A stretch of 43,283 bases of DNA from JAUWVG01 sp964633715 (GCA_964633715.1 CAZWHQ010000042.1:1-43283), one strand, 5' to 3'; positions 9,902 through 18,218 are shown, numbered from the stretch's first letter. Numbers and translations: made by a program. The notes: a model not told the origin generated them from the sequence alone.

Positions 9902-11052
9902 TGGACAGAGCGTCCAGAGAATTTCAAATTTTTGCCAAACCGGCAGGCCCTCGCTGCAATCTGGACTGTGTTTACTGCTACTACATAAAAAAAAATCGAC
10001 TCTATCCAAAGGGCCATTCTTTTCGCATGCCTGAAGATATCCTGGAAGAATACATCAAGCAGCATTTGAGAACCTCGACAGATCTAGAGGTTCGTTTTTC
10101 CTGGCACGGTGGCGAACCAACCATCCTGGGTTTGGACTATTTTAGTAGGATAGTTGAGCTTCAGCGGAAGTACAAAACTCCCAAACAGCACATACTTAAC
10201 GGAATCCAGACCAACGGAATATTACTCAATGAGGAATGGTGCAGATTTTTTGCTGCAGAAGATTTTTCCGTAGGGCTCAGCCTGGACGGCCCTCAGGAAT
10301 TGCATGACAGTTTCCGGCTGACAAAAGACGGAAAACCAACACATACAGAAGTGATGCGTGGGTACAATCTCTTGCGTAAACACCATATTTCTTTGGACAT
10401 CCTCTGCGTCGTAAATGCAAAAAATGTCCAATTTCCCTCCCAGGTGTACAGATTTTTCAAGCAAATCGAAGCGCCCTATGTGAGCTTTCTTCCCGTTGTC
10501 GAACTTCAGATAGATGCGGACAACGGCCTCAGTCCGTCAACAATTACAGCTGAAAAATGGGGAGATTTTCTCTGCACCGTCTTTGATGAATGGATTTCTC
10601 AAGATATCGGTAAAATTAAAATCCAGATATTCGAAGAGGCGGCCAGAACAGCTTTTGGGCAGGATCATTCACTGTGTTTATTTCGTCCCACATGTGGGGA
10701 TATCCCTGTAATCGAACACAATGGAGATTTTTTTTCGTGTGACCATTTTGTCGATGCGGCAGACCTGCTTGGAAATATTTTAGAAACTCCTCTGGTCGAG
10801 CTGCTTGAAAACCCTAAACAAAGAGGTTTTGGTTTGGCCAAACTGAACACCCTGCCTCGCTACTGCCAGGAATGTGAAGTTCGGCCTATGTGCCATGGAG
10901 AGTGTCCAAAAAATCGATTCCTGCTGACACCCGATGGAGAAGAAGGCCTCAACTACCTGTGTGCGGGATACAAACGTTTTTTTAACCACTGCCGGCCTTT
11001 TATTTCTCAAGTGGCGGCTCAATGGAAAAAGCAGACCAAGGGTCAGTCATAA
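9901..11052 (+). CDS. Anaerobic sulfatase-maturating enzyme, radical SAM/SPASM
   Basis: A cytoplasmic radical S-adenosylmethionine enzyme that in known members oxidises a Cys or Ser of a type I sulfatase to formylglycine. It starts at a GTG overlapping the stop of the S9 gene. KPAGPRCNLDCVYCYY carries the CX3CX2C cluster motif (Cys19, 23, 26). SWHGGEP, IQTNG and SLDGP follow. The C-terminal SPASM region has many cysteines (CLFRPTCGD, CDHF, CQECEVRPMCHGECPKNRF, CAGYKRFFNHC). The 383-residue length is typical. No sulfatase gene lies in the window, so it would act on substrates encoded elsewhere. A degenerate SEC-C motif continues in frame after the stop; see the next entry. Confidence 0.9.
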   Translation: MDRASREFQIFAKPAGPRCNLDCVYCYYIKKNRLYPKGHSFRMPEDILEEYIKQHLRTSTDLEVRFSWHGGEPTILGLDYFSRIVELQRKYKTPKQHILNGIQTNGILLNEEWCRFFAAEDFSVGLSLDGPQELHDSFRLTKDGKPTHTEVMRGYNLLRKHHISLDILCVVNAKNVQFPSQVYRFFKQIEAPYVSFLPVVELQIDADNGLSPSTITAEKWGDFLCTVFDEWISQDIGKIKIQIFEEAARTAFGQDHSLCLFRPTCGDIPVIEHNGDFFSCDHFVDAADLLGNILETPLVELLENPKQRGFGLAKLNTLPRYCQECEVRPMCHGECPKNRFLLTPDGEEGLNYLCAGYKRFFNHCRPFISQVAAQWKKQTKGQS

Positions 11053-11124
11053 CAATTAGAGGAAGGCCAAATGGATCCATCCCCATGTGGCAGCGGATTA
11101 AAGGATAAGAAGTGTGGTTTATAA
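11053..11124 (+). pseudogene. Detached SEC-C-like tail in frame with the sulfatase maturase
   Basis: After the TAA of the maturase gene the same frame runs on through six codons and then reads MDPSPCGSGLKDKKCGL before a second TAA. This resembles the zinc-binding SEC-C motif (consensus near DPCPCGSGKKYKKCCG), which some radical SAM maturases carry at their C-terminus. One Cys is already replaced (SPC for CPC). A GAGGAAGG ribosome-like site precedes the ATG at 11071, so independent translation of a 17-residue peptide is possible. I think it more likely to be a tail cut off by a nonsense change. Confidence 0.5.
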
Positions 11125-11129
11125 AATCA

Positions 11130-11987
11130 TCAGGTCTTAAGCTTCTTTTTGAAAAACTCGATAGTCCGCTTCCAAGCAAGCGCTGCGGCCTCTTTGTGGT
11201 AACGGGAACCCGTATCGTTAAAAAAGGCATGCCCGGCTCCCTCATAGACAAACATCTGGTACTCTACCGAGGCTTTTTTTAGAGCGGCTTCAAATGCCTC
11301 AATGCCAGCATTGATCCGCGTGTCTAAGCCGCCATAGTGACAAAGCAAAGCGGCCTTTATTTTGGGAACATCTTCGGCTGCGGGTTGGCTGCCATAGAAA
11401 GGAACTGCTGCCGTCAGGTCAGGGGCACTAACAGCAACCTGATTGGTCATCCCCCCTCCCCAACAGAAGCCCACACAGCCGACCTTTCCTGCAGATTGAG
11501 GGTGAGTTTTTAAATATTGAACAGCGGCTGCAAAATTTTTTATGGTCGAAGAACTGTCCAGCTTTCTAAAAAGATTCCTAGCCTCATCAACATCGTCCGG
11601 AGTTCCCCCTACAGGGGACAATGCATCAGGGGCAACAGCTAAAAAACCTTCCAATGCAACACGCCGTGCCACATCTTCTGTGTGCGGATTCAATCCTCTA
11701 TTCTCATGGATCACAATAACTCCAGGAAATTTGTTCTCTCCTTTAGGCCGTGCGAAATAGGCTTTCATCGGACCACTGGGAGCAGGATATGTAACGTCTT
11801 CGGCAACCAGCCGCGAATCATCCTCTGGTACAACTTGGCCATGCAAGAAGTTCTTCTGTAACAGAGGCAGCAAAGTCACAGCTGCAGCCGTACTGCCGGC
11901 TAAGACCGACAGCCTTTTTAGAAATTCACGCCGCGTAAAATCCCCATTAGAATATTTTTCATACAAATCCATGAATTTTTGATCCAT
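11130..11987 (-). CDS. Dienelactone hydrolase family protein with Tat-type signal
   Basis: A 285-residue alpha/beta hydrolase. The N-terminus has a twin-arginine signal (TRREFLKRLSVLAG followed by a hydrophobic run), so it is probably exported folded. The DLH domain spans about residues 60-285. The nucleophile Cys lies in VGFCWGGG, the Asp in YGGLDTRI and the His in EGAGHAFFND, with FPGVIVIHENRGL near the start of the fold. Family members hydrolyse dienelactones, but many exported homologues have unknown ester substrates, so only the fold and catalytic triad are secure. The ATG follows an AGGAGG site. It is divergent from the glycosyltransferase genes; the spacer holds a long inverted repeat. 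Confidence 0.9.
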   Translation of the reverse strand: MDQKFMDLYEKYSNGDFTRREFLKRLSVLAGSTAAAVTLLPLLQKNFLHGQVVPEDDSRLVAEDVTYPAPSGPMKAYFARPKGENKFPGVIVIHENRGLNPHTEDVARRVALEGFLAVAPDALSPVGGTPDDVDEARNLFRKLDSSSTIKNFAAAVQYLKTHPQSAGKVGCVGFCWGGGMTNQVAVSAPDLTAAVPFYGSQPAAEDVPKIKAALLCHYGGLDTRINAGIEAFEAALKKASVEYQMFVYEGAGHAFFNDTGSRYHKEAAALAWKRTIEFFKKKLKT

Positions 11988-12046
11988 TGTACTCCTCCTT
12001 TACTAACACGATATATACCAAAACTCCCTCCTACCGTCAATCGAGA

Positions 12047-12127
12047 AAGCATCCCTATTTTCGCGATTTTAAAAATGAGCCCGGTAAACAAGCGAGTCGA
12101 TTAGAAATCACGAAAATAAGGATGCTT
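12047..12127. repeat. 23-bp imperfect inverted repeat with a 35-base loop
   Basis: The left arm 12047-12069 (starting AAGCATCCCTATTTTCG) is the reverse complement of the right arm 12105-12127 except at two positions. Both differences become G-U pairs when the minus strand is transcribed and are A-C mismatches on the plus strand. It lies in the divergent spacer between the dienelactone hydrolase and GT2 genes. It could be a small mobile-element relic, a 5' leader structure of the minus-strand gene, or a regulatory dyad. Confidence 0.7.
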
Positions 12128-12162
12128 GTAACCCATTTATCGCCTTTAGGTTTGAATTTAGC

Positions 12163-12168
12163 TATAAT
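12163..12168 (+). promoter_or_regulatory. Possible -10 element for the GT2/GT-C pair
   Basis: A perfect TATAAT sits 32 bases before the ATG at 12201. No good -35 hexamer is visible at normal spacing, so an activator may be needed or the call may be wrong. Confidence 0.3.
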
Positions 12169-12197
12169 TATTCTGTTTAGGACACACATACAATATC

Positions 12198-12944
12198 GTG
12201 ATGCGCAAAAACTCAAAGGAAAAGATCTTTCTCTCTATCGTGATTCCAGCCTATAATGAAGAAAAACGCATCTCAAAGACTCTTACAAAAATCAGAGAAT
12301 ATTTGGAGCGGCAGGACTTTTCAAGCGAAATCATTATTGTCAGTGACGGATGCACCGATTCAACCGATTTACGTGCGACTGAGTCTTTAAAGGATTGGCC
12401 GAACTTCCGCCTCTTGTCCCGAGTTGAGAATAAGGGGAAGGGATTCTCAGTTAAAGAGGGAATCCTTCACAGCCGAGGAAATCTGATTCTTTTTACAGAT
12501 GCCGATCTCTCAACTCCCATCGAAGAACTTGATAATTTTCTACCGTGGGCAGATGAATTCGATGTTATAATTGGCTCTCGTGCCCTGCCTGAATCAAATA
12601 TTCATATCCGCCAGTCGATCTTCCGTGAATACATGGGAAAAACGTTCAATCTATTTGTTCAACTTCTTGTTTTTCGAGGGATTAAAGATACACAGTGTGG
12701 ATTCAAACTCTTTCGTAGGCAGGCCGCCCTGGATATTTTTCACCGGATCAAACTCTTTGGATTCGGTTTTGATGTTGAAGCTCTTTATATCAGCAAAAAA
12801 TTTGGGTACTCCATAAACCAGTTACCGGTTGTCTGGAGGAACTCCCCTGAAAGCCGAGTCCATCTCTTCAGCAGCTCAGTGGAGATGTTTTTTAATTTAT
12901 TTCGCATCAAGTTCCTTCATAAATCTATAAAAAAGATCAAATAA
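12198..12944 (+). CDS. Family 2 glycosyltransferase, dolichyl/polyprenyl-phosphate sugar synthase type
   Basis: A GT-A-fold glycosyltransferase that probably moves a sugar from a nucleotide donor to a polyprenyl phosphate on the inner face of the membrane. Two starts are adjacent, GTG at 12198 and ATG at 12201; neither has a clear ribosome site. Motifs in order are LSIVIPAYNEEKRI, VSDGCTDSTD, NKGKGFSVKEG, the metal-binding TDADLSTP, IIGSRA and DTQCGFKLFRR. These fit the dolichyl-phosphate glucosyl/mannosyl-transferase subgroup. It has no C-terminal membrane pair, and a basic tail ends the protein. It lies 4 bases from the membrane GT-C gene, the expected partner that would use the lipid-linked sugar. 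Confidence 0.85.
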   Translation: MMRKNSKEKIFLSIVIPAYNEEKRISKTLTKIREYLERQDFSSEIIIVSDGCTDSTDLRATESLKDWPNFRLLSRVENKGKGFSVKEGILHSRGNLILFTDADLSTPIEELDNFLPWADEFDVIIGSRALPESNIHIRQSIFREYMGKTFNLFVQLLVFRGIKDTQCGFKLFRRQAALDIFHRIKLFGFGFDVEALYISKKFGYSINQLPVVWRNSPESRVHLFSSSVEMFFNLFRIKFLHKSIKKIK

Positions 12945-12948
12945 GTTC

Positions 12949-14316
12949 ATGTTTAAAAATTCAAAAACTCGGCTTTTTATTTTGCTCTTTTGTGTTCTGG
13001 TCGTCAGGATTGTCTTTTTGGGGCTTTTTCATGACCAGGTGTTCTTGGGTCCCTCCACGTTGTTCGATCAGTCTTATGTCGCCATAAATATTCTGGATGG
13101 CCAGGGCATAAAGACTTTTGAATCCCCCCCGCAGAGTGTCAATCCCCTGGAGACGTCTCAACTCATCGATCCAGAGTCTTATGCCCTTGTGTCTCCCCTC
13201 CTGATTCCCTATGTTAAGGATGTCACAGGGTATGCTTTTTTCCTGGTTTTCCTTTGGCTGCTCTCAGGGACTAAACTCTGGATCTATGCGCAGATCGCTC
13301 AAATTCTTTTCGATGTTGTGGTGGCATTGGGTTTGTTTTCCCTAACGAAGAAATATTTTGGAAAAAAGGCCGCCTTCTTCAGTGTTTTTGTCTTTTCCAT
13401 TCTCTTTTTTGAAGCAAGGGCCAGCATCGTTCCCTACAAAGACATCTTCAATCTTTATATAATGCTTGGCATCACTCTTTTTGGAAGTCTGCTCTTCTTC
13501 CAAAAAAGAAAAAAAATTATCTGGTTCCTTTGTATTTGTTTATTAGCAGGTCTGGGATATCACTTCATGCCCTCCATTGTGCTTTATCCTTTTTTTCTGA
13601 TTGTTTTTCTTATAATCCTCAAACGGATTCCATTTAAGAGGGCTATTGCCTTTTTATTGATAGGGGCATTAGTTATCGGTCTTCTAATTTTTCCAAACAT
13701 TTCCTATGTCCGTGCACACAAAGACAATCCGCGGATTGCCAAACCCTATTTTTGGTACAGGTTCTGGTTGGGCACCAAAATCAATGCCTTCTATTCGACT
13801 CAAGAGGAACGGTTTCAAGACTACTTCACAGAAAAAATCGAAGCCACAGGTTTGACCATCGAAGACATCTGCAAACAGGAATTTTTAGACTATATTAAAA
13901 GATATCCCTTAAAATATGTTCTGAACACAGGGAAAAAACTTTTATTTGGAATGTTTCTCGTTTATGCAAACGCGGGTGACTGCACCATGGAAAAGAGCTG
14001 GAGCACCTTTCGTTCTAATAATCCTGAAGCCGGTTTTATGGACTATGCCCGCACCTATCCCCTTCGGATTCTCGGCATGATTCTTGGAACACTGTCTATC
14101 TCTTTGCTCTTTCCACTTTCTCTGGTCGCAGTGATTCTGCTTATCCGAGAAAAAAAATGGGCAGCTGCTTTATTTTTCTTCCATATTCCCTGTTATTTCC
14201 TCCTCCTCCACATGTTTTTCCACTATGAAGCCAGATATTTGCTGGGTACTCTACCGGGATATTTGCCCCTTGTTGGATATCTTTTGGCAAAATTCCCTTT
14301 TCGATCATCCACTTAG
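12949..14316 (+). CDS. Multi-spanning GT-C glycosyltransferase-like membrane protein (family 39/ArnT type)
   Basis: A 455-residue inner-membrane protein with about ten hydrophobic segments. An N-terminal helix (LFILLFCVLVVRIVFLGLF) is followed by a polar first loop (about residues 25-90), as in glycosyltransferases that use polyprenyl-phosphate sugars. A periplasmic portion lies near residues 255-330. The C-terminus keeps an HYEARYLLGTLPGYLPLVGY segment, which is common in this fold. Acceptor (protein, lipid or glycan) cannot be told. It follows the GT2 gene by 4 bases, so the pair likely forms one lipid-carrier sugar-transfer pathway. Confidence 0.7.
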   Translation: MFKNSKTRLFILLFCVLVVRIVFLGLFHDQVFLGPSTLFDQSYVAINILDGQGIKTFESPPQSVNPLETSQLIDPESYALVSPLLIPYVKDVTGYAFFLVFLWLLSGTKLWIYAQIAQILFDVVVALGLFSLTKKYFGKKAAFFSVFVFSILFFEARASIVPYKDIFNLYIMLGITLFGSLLFFQKRKKIIWFLCICLLAGLGYHFMPSIVLYPFFLIVFLIILKRIPFKRAIAFLLIGALVIGLLIFPNISYVRAHKDNPRIAKPYFWYRFWLGTKINAFYSTQEERFQDYFTEKIEATGLTIEDICKQEFLDYIKRYPLKYVLNTGKKLLFGMFLVYANAGDCTMEKSWSTFRSNNPEAGFMDYARTYPLRILGMILGTLSISLLFPLSLVAVILLIREKKWAAALFFFHIPCYFLLLHMFFHYEARYLLGTLPGYLPLVGYLLAKFPFRSST

Positions 14317-14370
14317 AAGTTTGTCCATCACTTCTACGTCATAATCACAAAGGGAAAAGCAACTTTATGA

Positions 14371-15024
14371 TTAAGTCACAGTTTTGTTCCTGAGTTTGGT
14401 CCGTGAGCTCATTGTCTCCTGGTATGTCCTTTGAATTCCCTTCTTGAGTACTGTTAAGGCGATATCAATAATGACTGAATCTGCATAGTTAGATACGACA
14501 CCACCGTCTGTATCCAGAAAAGCCAGCACAATGGATTCCATATTGCCGGTCAACGGCCTAGTTCCATCCAACCTGGAAGATACACCCTCTTTACCATCAA
14601 CAATTCTCTGAAGTTCTCTTGAGTTGTCCGGATTCACTCGATATGCCAGATAATCAAAATCGTTTTCTATATCGATAATAAGACCATCGGTATCTACAGA
14701 AGGGACTTTGAGGACAATACAATTGGCTGAAGTGGAGTAAGATGTTCCATCTATTTCAACTGGGCCGGGCATTACCTGAACAGCCTCCTTAATGTCCCGG
14801 CTGAGCAAAGTCATTGTTAACCGACTGTCGTTGAGTATATCAGCCCGTGCATCCTGATTCGTAAAATATTTCTGCCCGGTATTGTAAAGGGAAAGAAGAG
14901 CCAAAACCGCAATAGACATGAGCACCATCCCGATCAAGACCTCAATCAAAGAGAGGCCCCTTATGTGTTTTCTATTTTTTACGGCTCTTTGTGGGTGCTT
15001 CTTGGTATAAACCATATGGGTCAC
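14371..15024 (-). CDS. Type IV pilin-like prepilin (PilW-type minor pseudopilin)
   Basis: A 217-residue protein with a basic leader and a prepilin peptidase site in IRGLSLIEVLIGMVLMSIAV, where cleavage would follow the Gly and Glu5 of the mature protein is retained. The remainder (SRLTMTLLSRDIKEAV and a beta-rich tail) fits PilW/GspJ-like minor pilins. The GTG at 15024 overlaps the upstream stop in GTGA; the ATG at 15015 is an alternative. It is translationally coupled to the PilV-like gene. The role would be in a type IV pilus or type II secretion pseudopilus tip; the rest of that machinery is not in the window. Confidence 0.85.
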   Translation of the reverse strand: MTHMVYTKKHPQRAVKNRKHIRGLSLIEVLIGMVLMSIAVLALLSLYNTGQKYFTNQDARADILNDSRLTMTLLSRDIKEAVQVMPGPVEIDGTSYSTSANCIVLKVPSVDTDGLIIDIENDFDYLAYRVNPDNSRELQRIVDGKEGVSSRLDGTRPLTGNMESIVLAFLDTDGGVVSNYADSVIIDIALTVLKKGIQRTYQETMSSRTKLRNKTVT

Positions 15025-15440
15025 TTCTTATTCACTCCATCTCTAGTGATAAAGGTCACGACATCCTTTCTCATGTTGGTTCCCTGATAATCCCATGTTA
15101 CAGAAACTGTCAACTTTTTAATATCATCGCCCGGTCCGTCTTCGATGAACAACGCTCCAGCTCCGCTGACAAACTCTGCCAGACTGTCATGGCTAAATGT
15201 CGATCCCAGTAAGAGGATATCGTCATAATTCATATTCCGGACCAGTTCCACCTCTTCCTGGGCAATTTGAGTGGCTAGAGTGACCTGGCGTGTCCTATAG
15301 ACCACATTAAATCCGTAAATAAACACACTGATCAGAGTAATAGATACAATTCCCAAGATAAAAATTGCGATAAGCACTTCAATTAAAGAAAATCCCTCCT
15401 GTGAATTTTTCTGGTTCTGTATCCTTTTCCCAAAGTTCAA
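15021..15440 (-). CDS. Type IV pilin-like prepilin (PilV-type)
   Basis: A 139-residue prepilin starting at TTG (15440) behind an AGGAGA ribosome site; no ATG is in frame before the pilin motif. The leader of 16 residues ends in Gly, followed by FSLIEVLIAIFILGIVSIT, the classic N-methylation and assembly helix. The middle has QIAQEEVELVRNMNYDD, as in PilV/GspI-like proteins, and the tail is short and beta-rich. It precedes and overlaps the PilW-like gene. Together they look like a two-gene minor-pilin cassette separated from its core operon. Confidence 0.85.
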   Translation of the reverse strand: MNFGKRIQNQKNSQEGFSLIEVLIAIFILGIVSITLISVFIYGFNVVYRTRQVTLATQIAQEEVELVRNMNYDDILLLGSTFSHDSLAEFVSGAGALFIEDGPGDDIKKLTVSVTWDYQGTNMRKDVVTFITRDGVNKK

Positions 15441-15566
15441 ACTGCACGTCTCCTAATTAAGGATCTCTTCAATAGAGCCCTAACTCTAGATGACTATTAT
15501 TCTGGTATGAGCAAAAGCAGTCCATACCCCTAGTGGATGATTATACAGGTGATCTTTTTAACTCCG

Positions 15567-15602
15567 CCCTCACCCCCTCCCAGCTGAAGCCCCTCACCCC
15601 CC
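15567..15602 (-). promoter_or_regulatory. G-rich tract able to form a G-quadruplex
   Basis: On the minus strand five G-runs of 6, 4, 3, 5 and 3 bases lie within 36 bases, directly after the serine hydrolase stop codon and before the prepilin genes. A TATAAT (15545-15540, minus) follows it, about 100 bases before the prepilin start. The tract could influence transcription passing into the prepilin genes. Confidence 0.4.
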
Positions 15603-15605
15603 AGA

Positions 15606-17258
15606 CTAATCCCTTCTATTAAGAAGAAGATTTCTGACTCTTGAATTCGTCACATAAAGACCAAAAATTCTGCCGCGAGTGTCCCTCCCGACAACAATTT
15701 TTCTTATGAAAGATGTGCCGCACAGATATTCATCCTTCCTGAGATTTTCGAGTATAAATTCCCCATGCCTTGTATGATAGCCAACAAGTTTATCTCCTTT
15801 TACACTAAATGTGTACTGAGTATGCAGTTCAGGAGACCAGTATTGTCCAGCAATTTCGTTGAGTTCTTTCTCTGTAGGGACGTATTTGAATGTTTTTATT
15901 CCAGTGTATTCACGGTTCATCTGGTTCATCTTATATGATTTTTTAGCCGAATCATCAAAAACGATTTCTATCTGCTGCCTGTTATCAAAAAACGTTAAAT
16001 TGTCCGCAGCTGACAGCCGCACTCTCCCCTGCCCGGTTGACTGGCAGAAAAAAGTCTCATTTTCTCTAAAAAAATCTATCAACCTGTCAGGATCTTCATT
16101 CACCGTATACGTACCGACATAGTTATCAAAAATGGACGGATTGATCTTTATTGCCGTCATTTCAAATCTTGTGACTTCTTCAACAGGCTTATTGAGCAAA
16201 ATATCAGCGATCGCACTCACTTTCCCTCCTGTTGAAGACGAAGAAAAGTTAGTGAGGAGGACGATTTCAAGTTTTCTATCCGGATAAGTGCAGGCATAAG
16301 ATCTAAAACCACCGATGGATCCACCATGGGATATCCTTTTTTCCGTCTTGTAAGTATCAATCACAACACCAAAGGCATAGTTATTGGATTTTCCGTTGTT
16401 AAGATCGTCAACTGTGAGCATCATAGAAAAGGCCTCTTCCCAATTCTCTTGAGGAAGGGAGTAGTTCCTGTACCAGTTGAGCAGGTCGTACGTAGTGGAA
16501 TGAACATTTCCCGACCCTGTGTACCCCCAGTATTCGACCTCTCGAACAAAACCTCTTTCTTGATAGCCACTATAAGACGTGGCATTATTGGGGACAATTC
16601 TATTGTATCTGTCTTCAACATATGTGTCATAAAGGCCCAATGGTTCAAAAATATTTTTTTTCATCCACACACTAAACTTTTCTCCACTTAGCTTTTCAAT
16701 CAGAATGGCCATCAAAATGTATCCGGTATTGCAGTACATATATTCATCGCCCGGCACAAAGTTCAAATCTCTTTGATCGCGCATAAATCTCAAGAGATCC
16801 ACATTTGTTCTCGCATCGTCTCCACGCCACCCGGCAAGTGCAAGCATAGAATGGAGGCTTCGCATTCCACTCGTATGATGAAGCATATGACGGATGGTGA
16901 TGGTTTGACCAAAATCAGGCAGCTCAGGAAGATATTTTCTCACATCGTCGTCGACATTCAGTTTACCCTGAAGATGAAGCTTGACAATTCCCATTGCGGT
17001 AAACTGCTTTGAGACTGAGGCAATATTGAACCGTGTCCCTGGAGTATTTGGCACTAAATACTCTAGACTTGCCAATCCATAGGCCTTTGAAAAGACCAAC
17101 CTGCCATCCAACACGATCCCTAGGGCTCCGCCAGGGTGATTGGGTCTATTCCAATCAAGAAAGAGCTGGTCAATGTCTTTTTCCTTTGCTGGATCCAACT
17201 GTGCAAATACAGGGATTGAAAGAATAAAAATTAGTAAAAAAAGTATTGTTTTTTTCAT
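15606..17258 (-). CDS. Secreted serine hydrolase of the class C beta-lactamase/S12 family
   Basis: A 550-residue exported protein. The ATG at 17258 (AAGGGG just upstream) is preferred to the GTG at 17276 because the signal peptide MKKTILFLLIFILSIPVFA starts there. The penicillin-binding fold has SVSK (Ser81, Lys84), YCN in YMYCNTGY as the second element and SHGGSIGG in place of KTG. A C-terminal domain of about 170 residues (TGIKTFKYVPTEKELNEIAG, then beta strands) is typical of the longer environmental members. These are usually esterases or D-amino-acid peptidases rather than true beta-lactamases. Nothing about resistance can be inferred. Confidence 0.88.
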   Translation of the reverse strand: MKKTILFLLIFILSIPVFAQLDPAKEKDIDQLFLDWNRPNHPGGALGIVLDGRLVFSKAYGLASLEYLVPNTPGTRFNIASVSKQFTAMGIVKLHLQGKLNVDDDVRKYLPELPDFGQTITIRHMLHHTSGMRSLHSMLALAGWRGDDARTNVDLLRFMRDQRDLNFVPGDEYMYCNTGYILMAILIEKLSGEKFSVWMKKNIFEPLGLYDTYVEDRYNRIVPNNATSYSGYQERGFVREVEYWGYTGSGNVHSTTYDLLNWYRNYSLPQENWEEAFSMMLTVDDLNNGKSNNYAFGVVIDTYKTEKRISHGGSIGGFRSYACTYPDRKLEIVLLTNFSSSSTGGKVSAIADILLNKPVEEVTRFEMTAIKINPSIFDNYVGTYTVNEDPDRLIDFFRENETFFCQSTGQGRVRLSAADNLTFFDNRQQIEIVFDDSAKKSYKMNQMNREYTGIKTFKYVPTEKELNEIAGQYWSPELHTQYTFSVKGDKLVGYHTRHGEFILENLRKDEYLCGTSFIRKIVVGRDTRGRIFGLYVTNSRVRNLLLNRRD

Positions 17259-17366
17259 CTTCCCCTTATATATCACAGATTATTGGGAGTCAAGAAGCCC
17301 TTTTTCTTATTCACTTCCACCAAAGCTGTTTGATAAAATAAGAGAAGTCCTCAAAAGGAGTCGACC

Positions 17367-18146
17367 ATGAAAATATGCAGTTTCAACGTCAATTCTATCA
17401 GAGCCAGAAAGGATCTTATCCTGACATGGCTGGATCACAGGAATAATGATATCGATGTCCTGTGCTTCCAGGAGTTAAAAACAATCGATGAGGGTTTTCC
17501 CCAAGAAGATTTTAAAAGGCTCGGCTATTCTTGCCTGGTTTACGGCCAAAAGGCATACAATGGAGTCTCTATCTGTACAAAAACAGCTCCTGAGAACGCC
17601 AGCAAAGGATTCGGCATAAAAAAATTTGATGAACAAAAGAGAATTATTTCTGCAAAAATCCAGGGAATACATTTTATTAATATTTATGCCCCGCATGGAG
17701 GCCAGCAGGGAGAAGATAAATTCAATTATAAACAAGAGTGGTATAAAAATTTGATCGAATATCTCAATACTCAATATTCTTCTGAAGATCCTGTCGTCAT
17801 TCTTGGAGATTTTAATGTGGCCCATGAAGATATCGATGTCTATTCTCGAGACGAGTTAGAGGGATCTATTGGTGTTCTCCCTGAAGAAAGATTTGCTTTC
17901 AAAAAACTTCTGGATTGGAACCTCATTGATGCCTTCAGATATCTCCATCCGGACAAAATTCAATTTACCTGGTGGGATTATATTGGAGGTGCAATCTGGA
18001 AGGACCACGGTCTGCGTATCGATTATATCCTGCACACGGAATCACTGAAGAAAAGGCTGAAATATATTGACGTCGACCTCTGGCCAAGGAAACGACGGAA
18101 ACCCACGCCTTCAGATCACGCCCCCCTAATCGCAGAATTTAAATAG
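17367..18146 (+). CDS. xthA: Exodeoxyribonuclease III
   Basis: A 259-residue AP endonuclease/3'-5' exonuclease for base-excision repair. An AAAAGGAG site precedes the ATG. Family motifs are complete: ICSFNVNSIRAR, LCFQELKT (metal Glu), NIYAPHGG, ILGDFNVAHEDIDVY (Asp and Asn), RIDYILHT and the final SDHAPLIAEF with the catalytic Asp-His. The C-terminal HPDKIQFTWWDYIGGAIWKD insertion is normal for XthA. It looks intact and stands alone, divergent from the serine hydrolase gene. Confidence 0.95.
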   Translation: MKICSFNVNSIRARKDLILTWLDHRNNDIDVLCFQELKTIDEGFPQEDFKRLGYSCLVYGQKAYNGVSICTKTAPENASKGFGIKKFDEQKRIISAKIQGIHFINIYAPHGGQQGEDKFNYKQEWYKNLIEYLNTQYSSEDPVVILGDFNVAHEDIDVYSRDELEGSIGVLPEERFAFKKLLDWNLIDAFRYLHPDKIQFTWWDYIGGAIWKDHGLRIDYILHTESLKKRLKYIDVDLWPRKRRKPTPSDHAPLIAEFK

Positions 18147-18218
18147 GACAAATGACTTGAAGGGGCTTGAATCACTTTTATTAAAAGAAAGGATTGGTGC
18201 TTTTTCCGTTCAAGGAAA

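Noticed and set aside
9901..11052. RiPP-type peptide maturation cluster around the SPASM enzyme
   Set aside because: The protein matches sulfatase maturases closely. No precursor peptide, protease-exporter or other RiPP gene is adjacent.
12047..12127. Integron attC site at the inverted repeat
   Set aside because: The arms lack the GTTRRRY/RYYYAAC core boxes and there is no integrase or cassette array.
12047..12127. Rho-independent terminator at the inverted repeat
   Set aside because: It lies between divergent genes, has a 35-base loop and no T-tract at the arm end.
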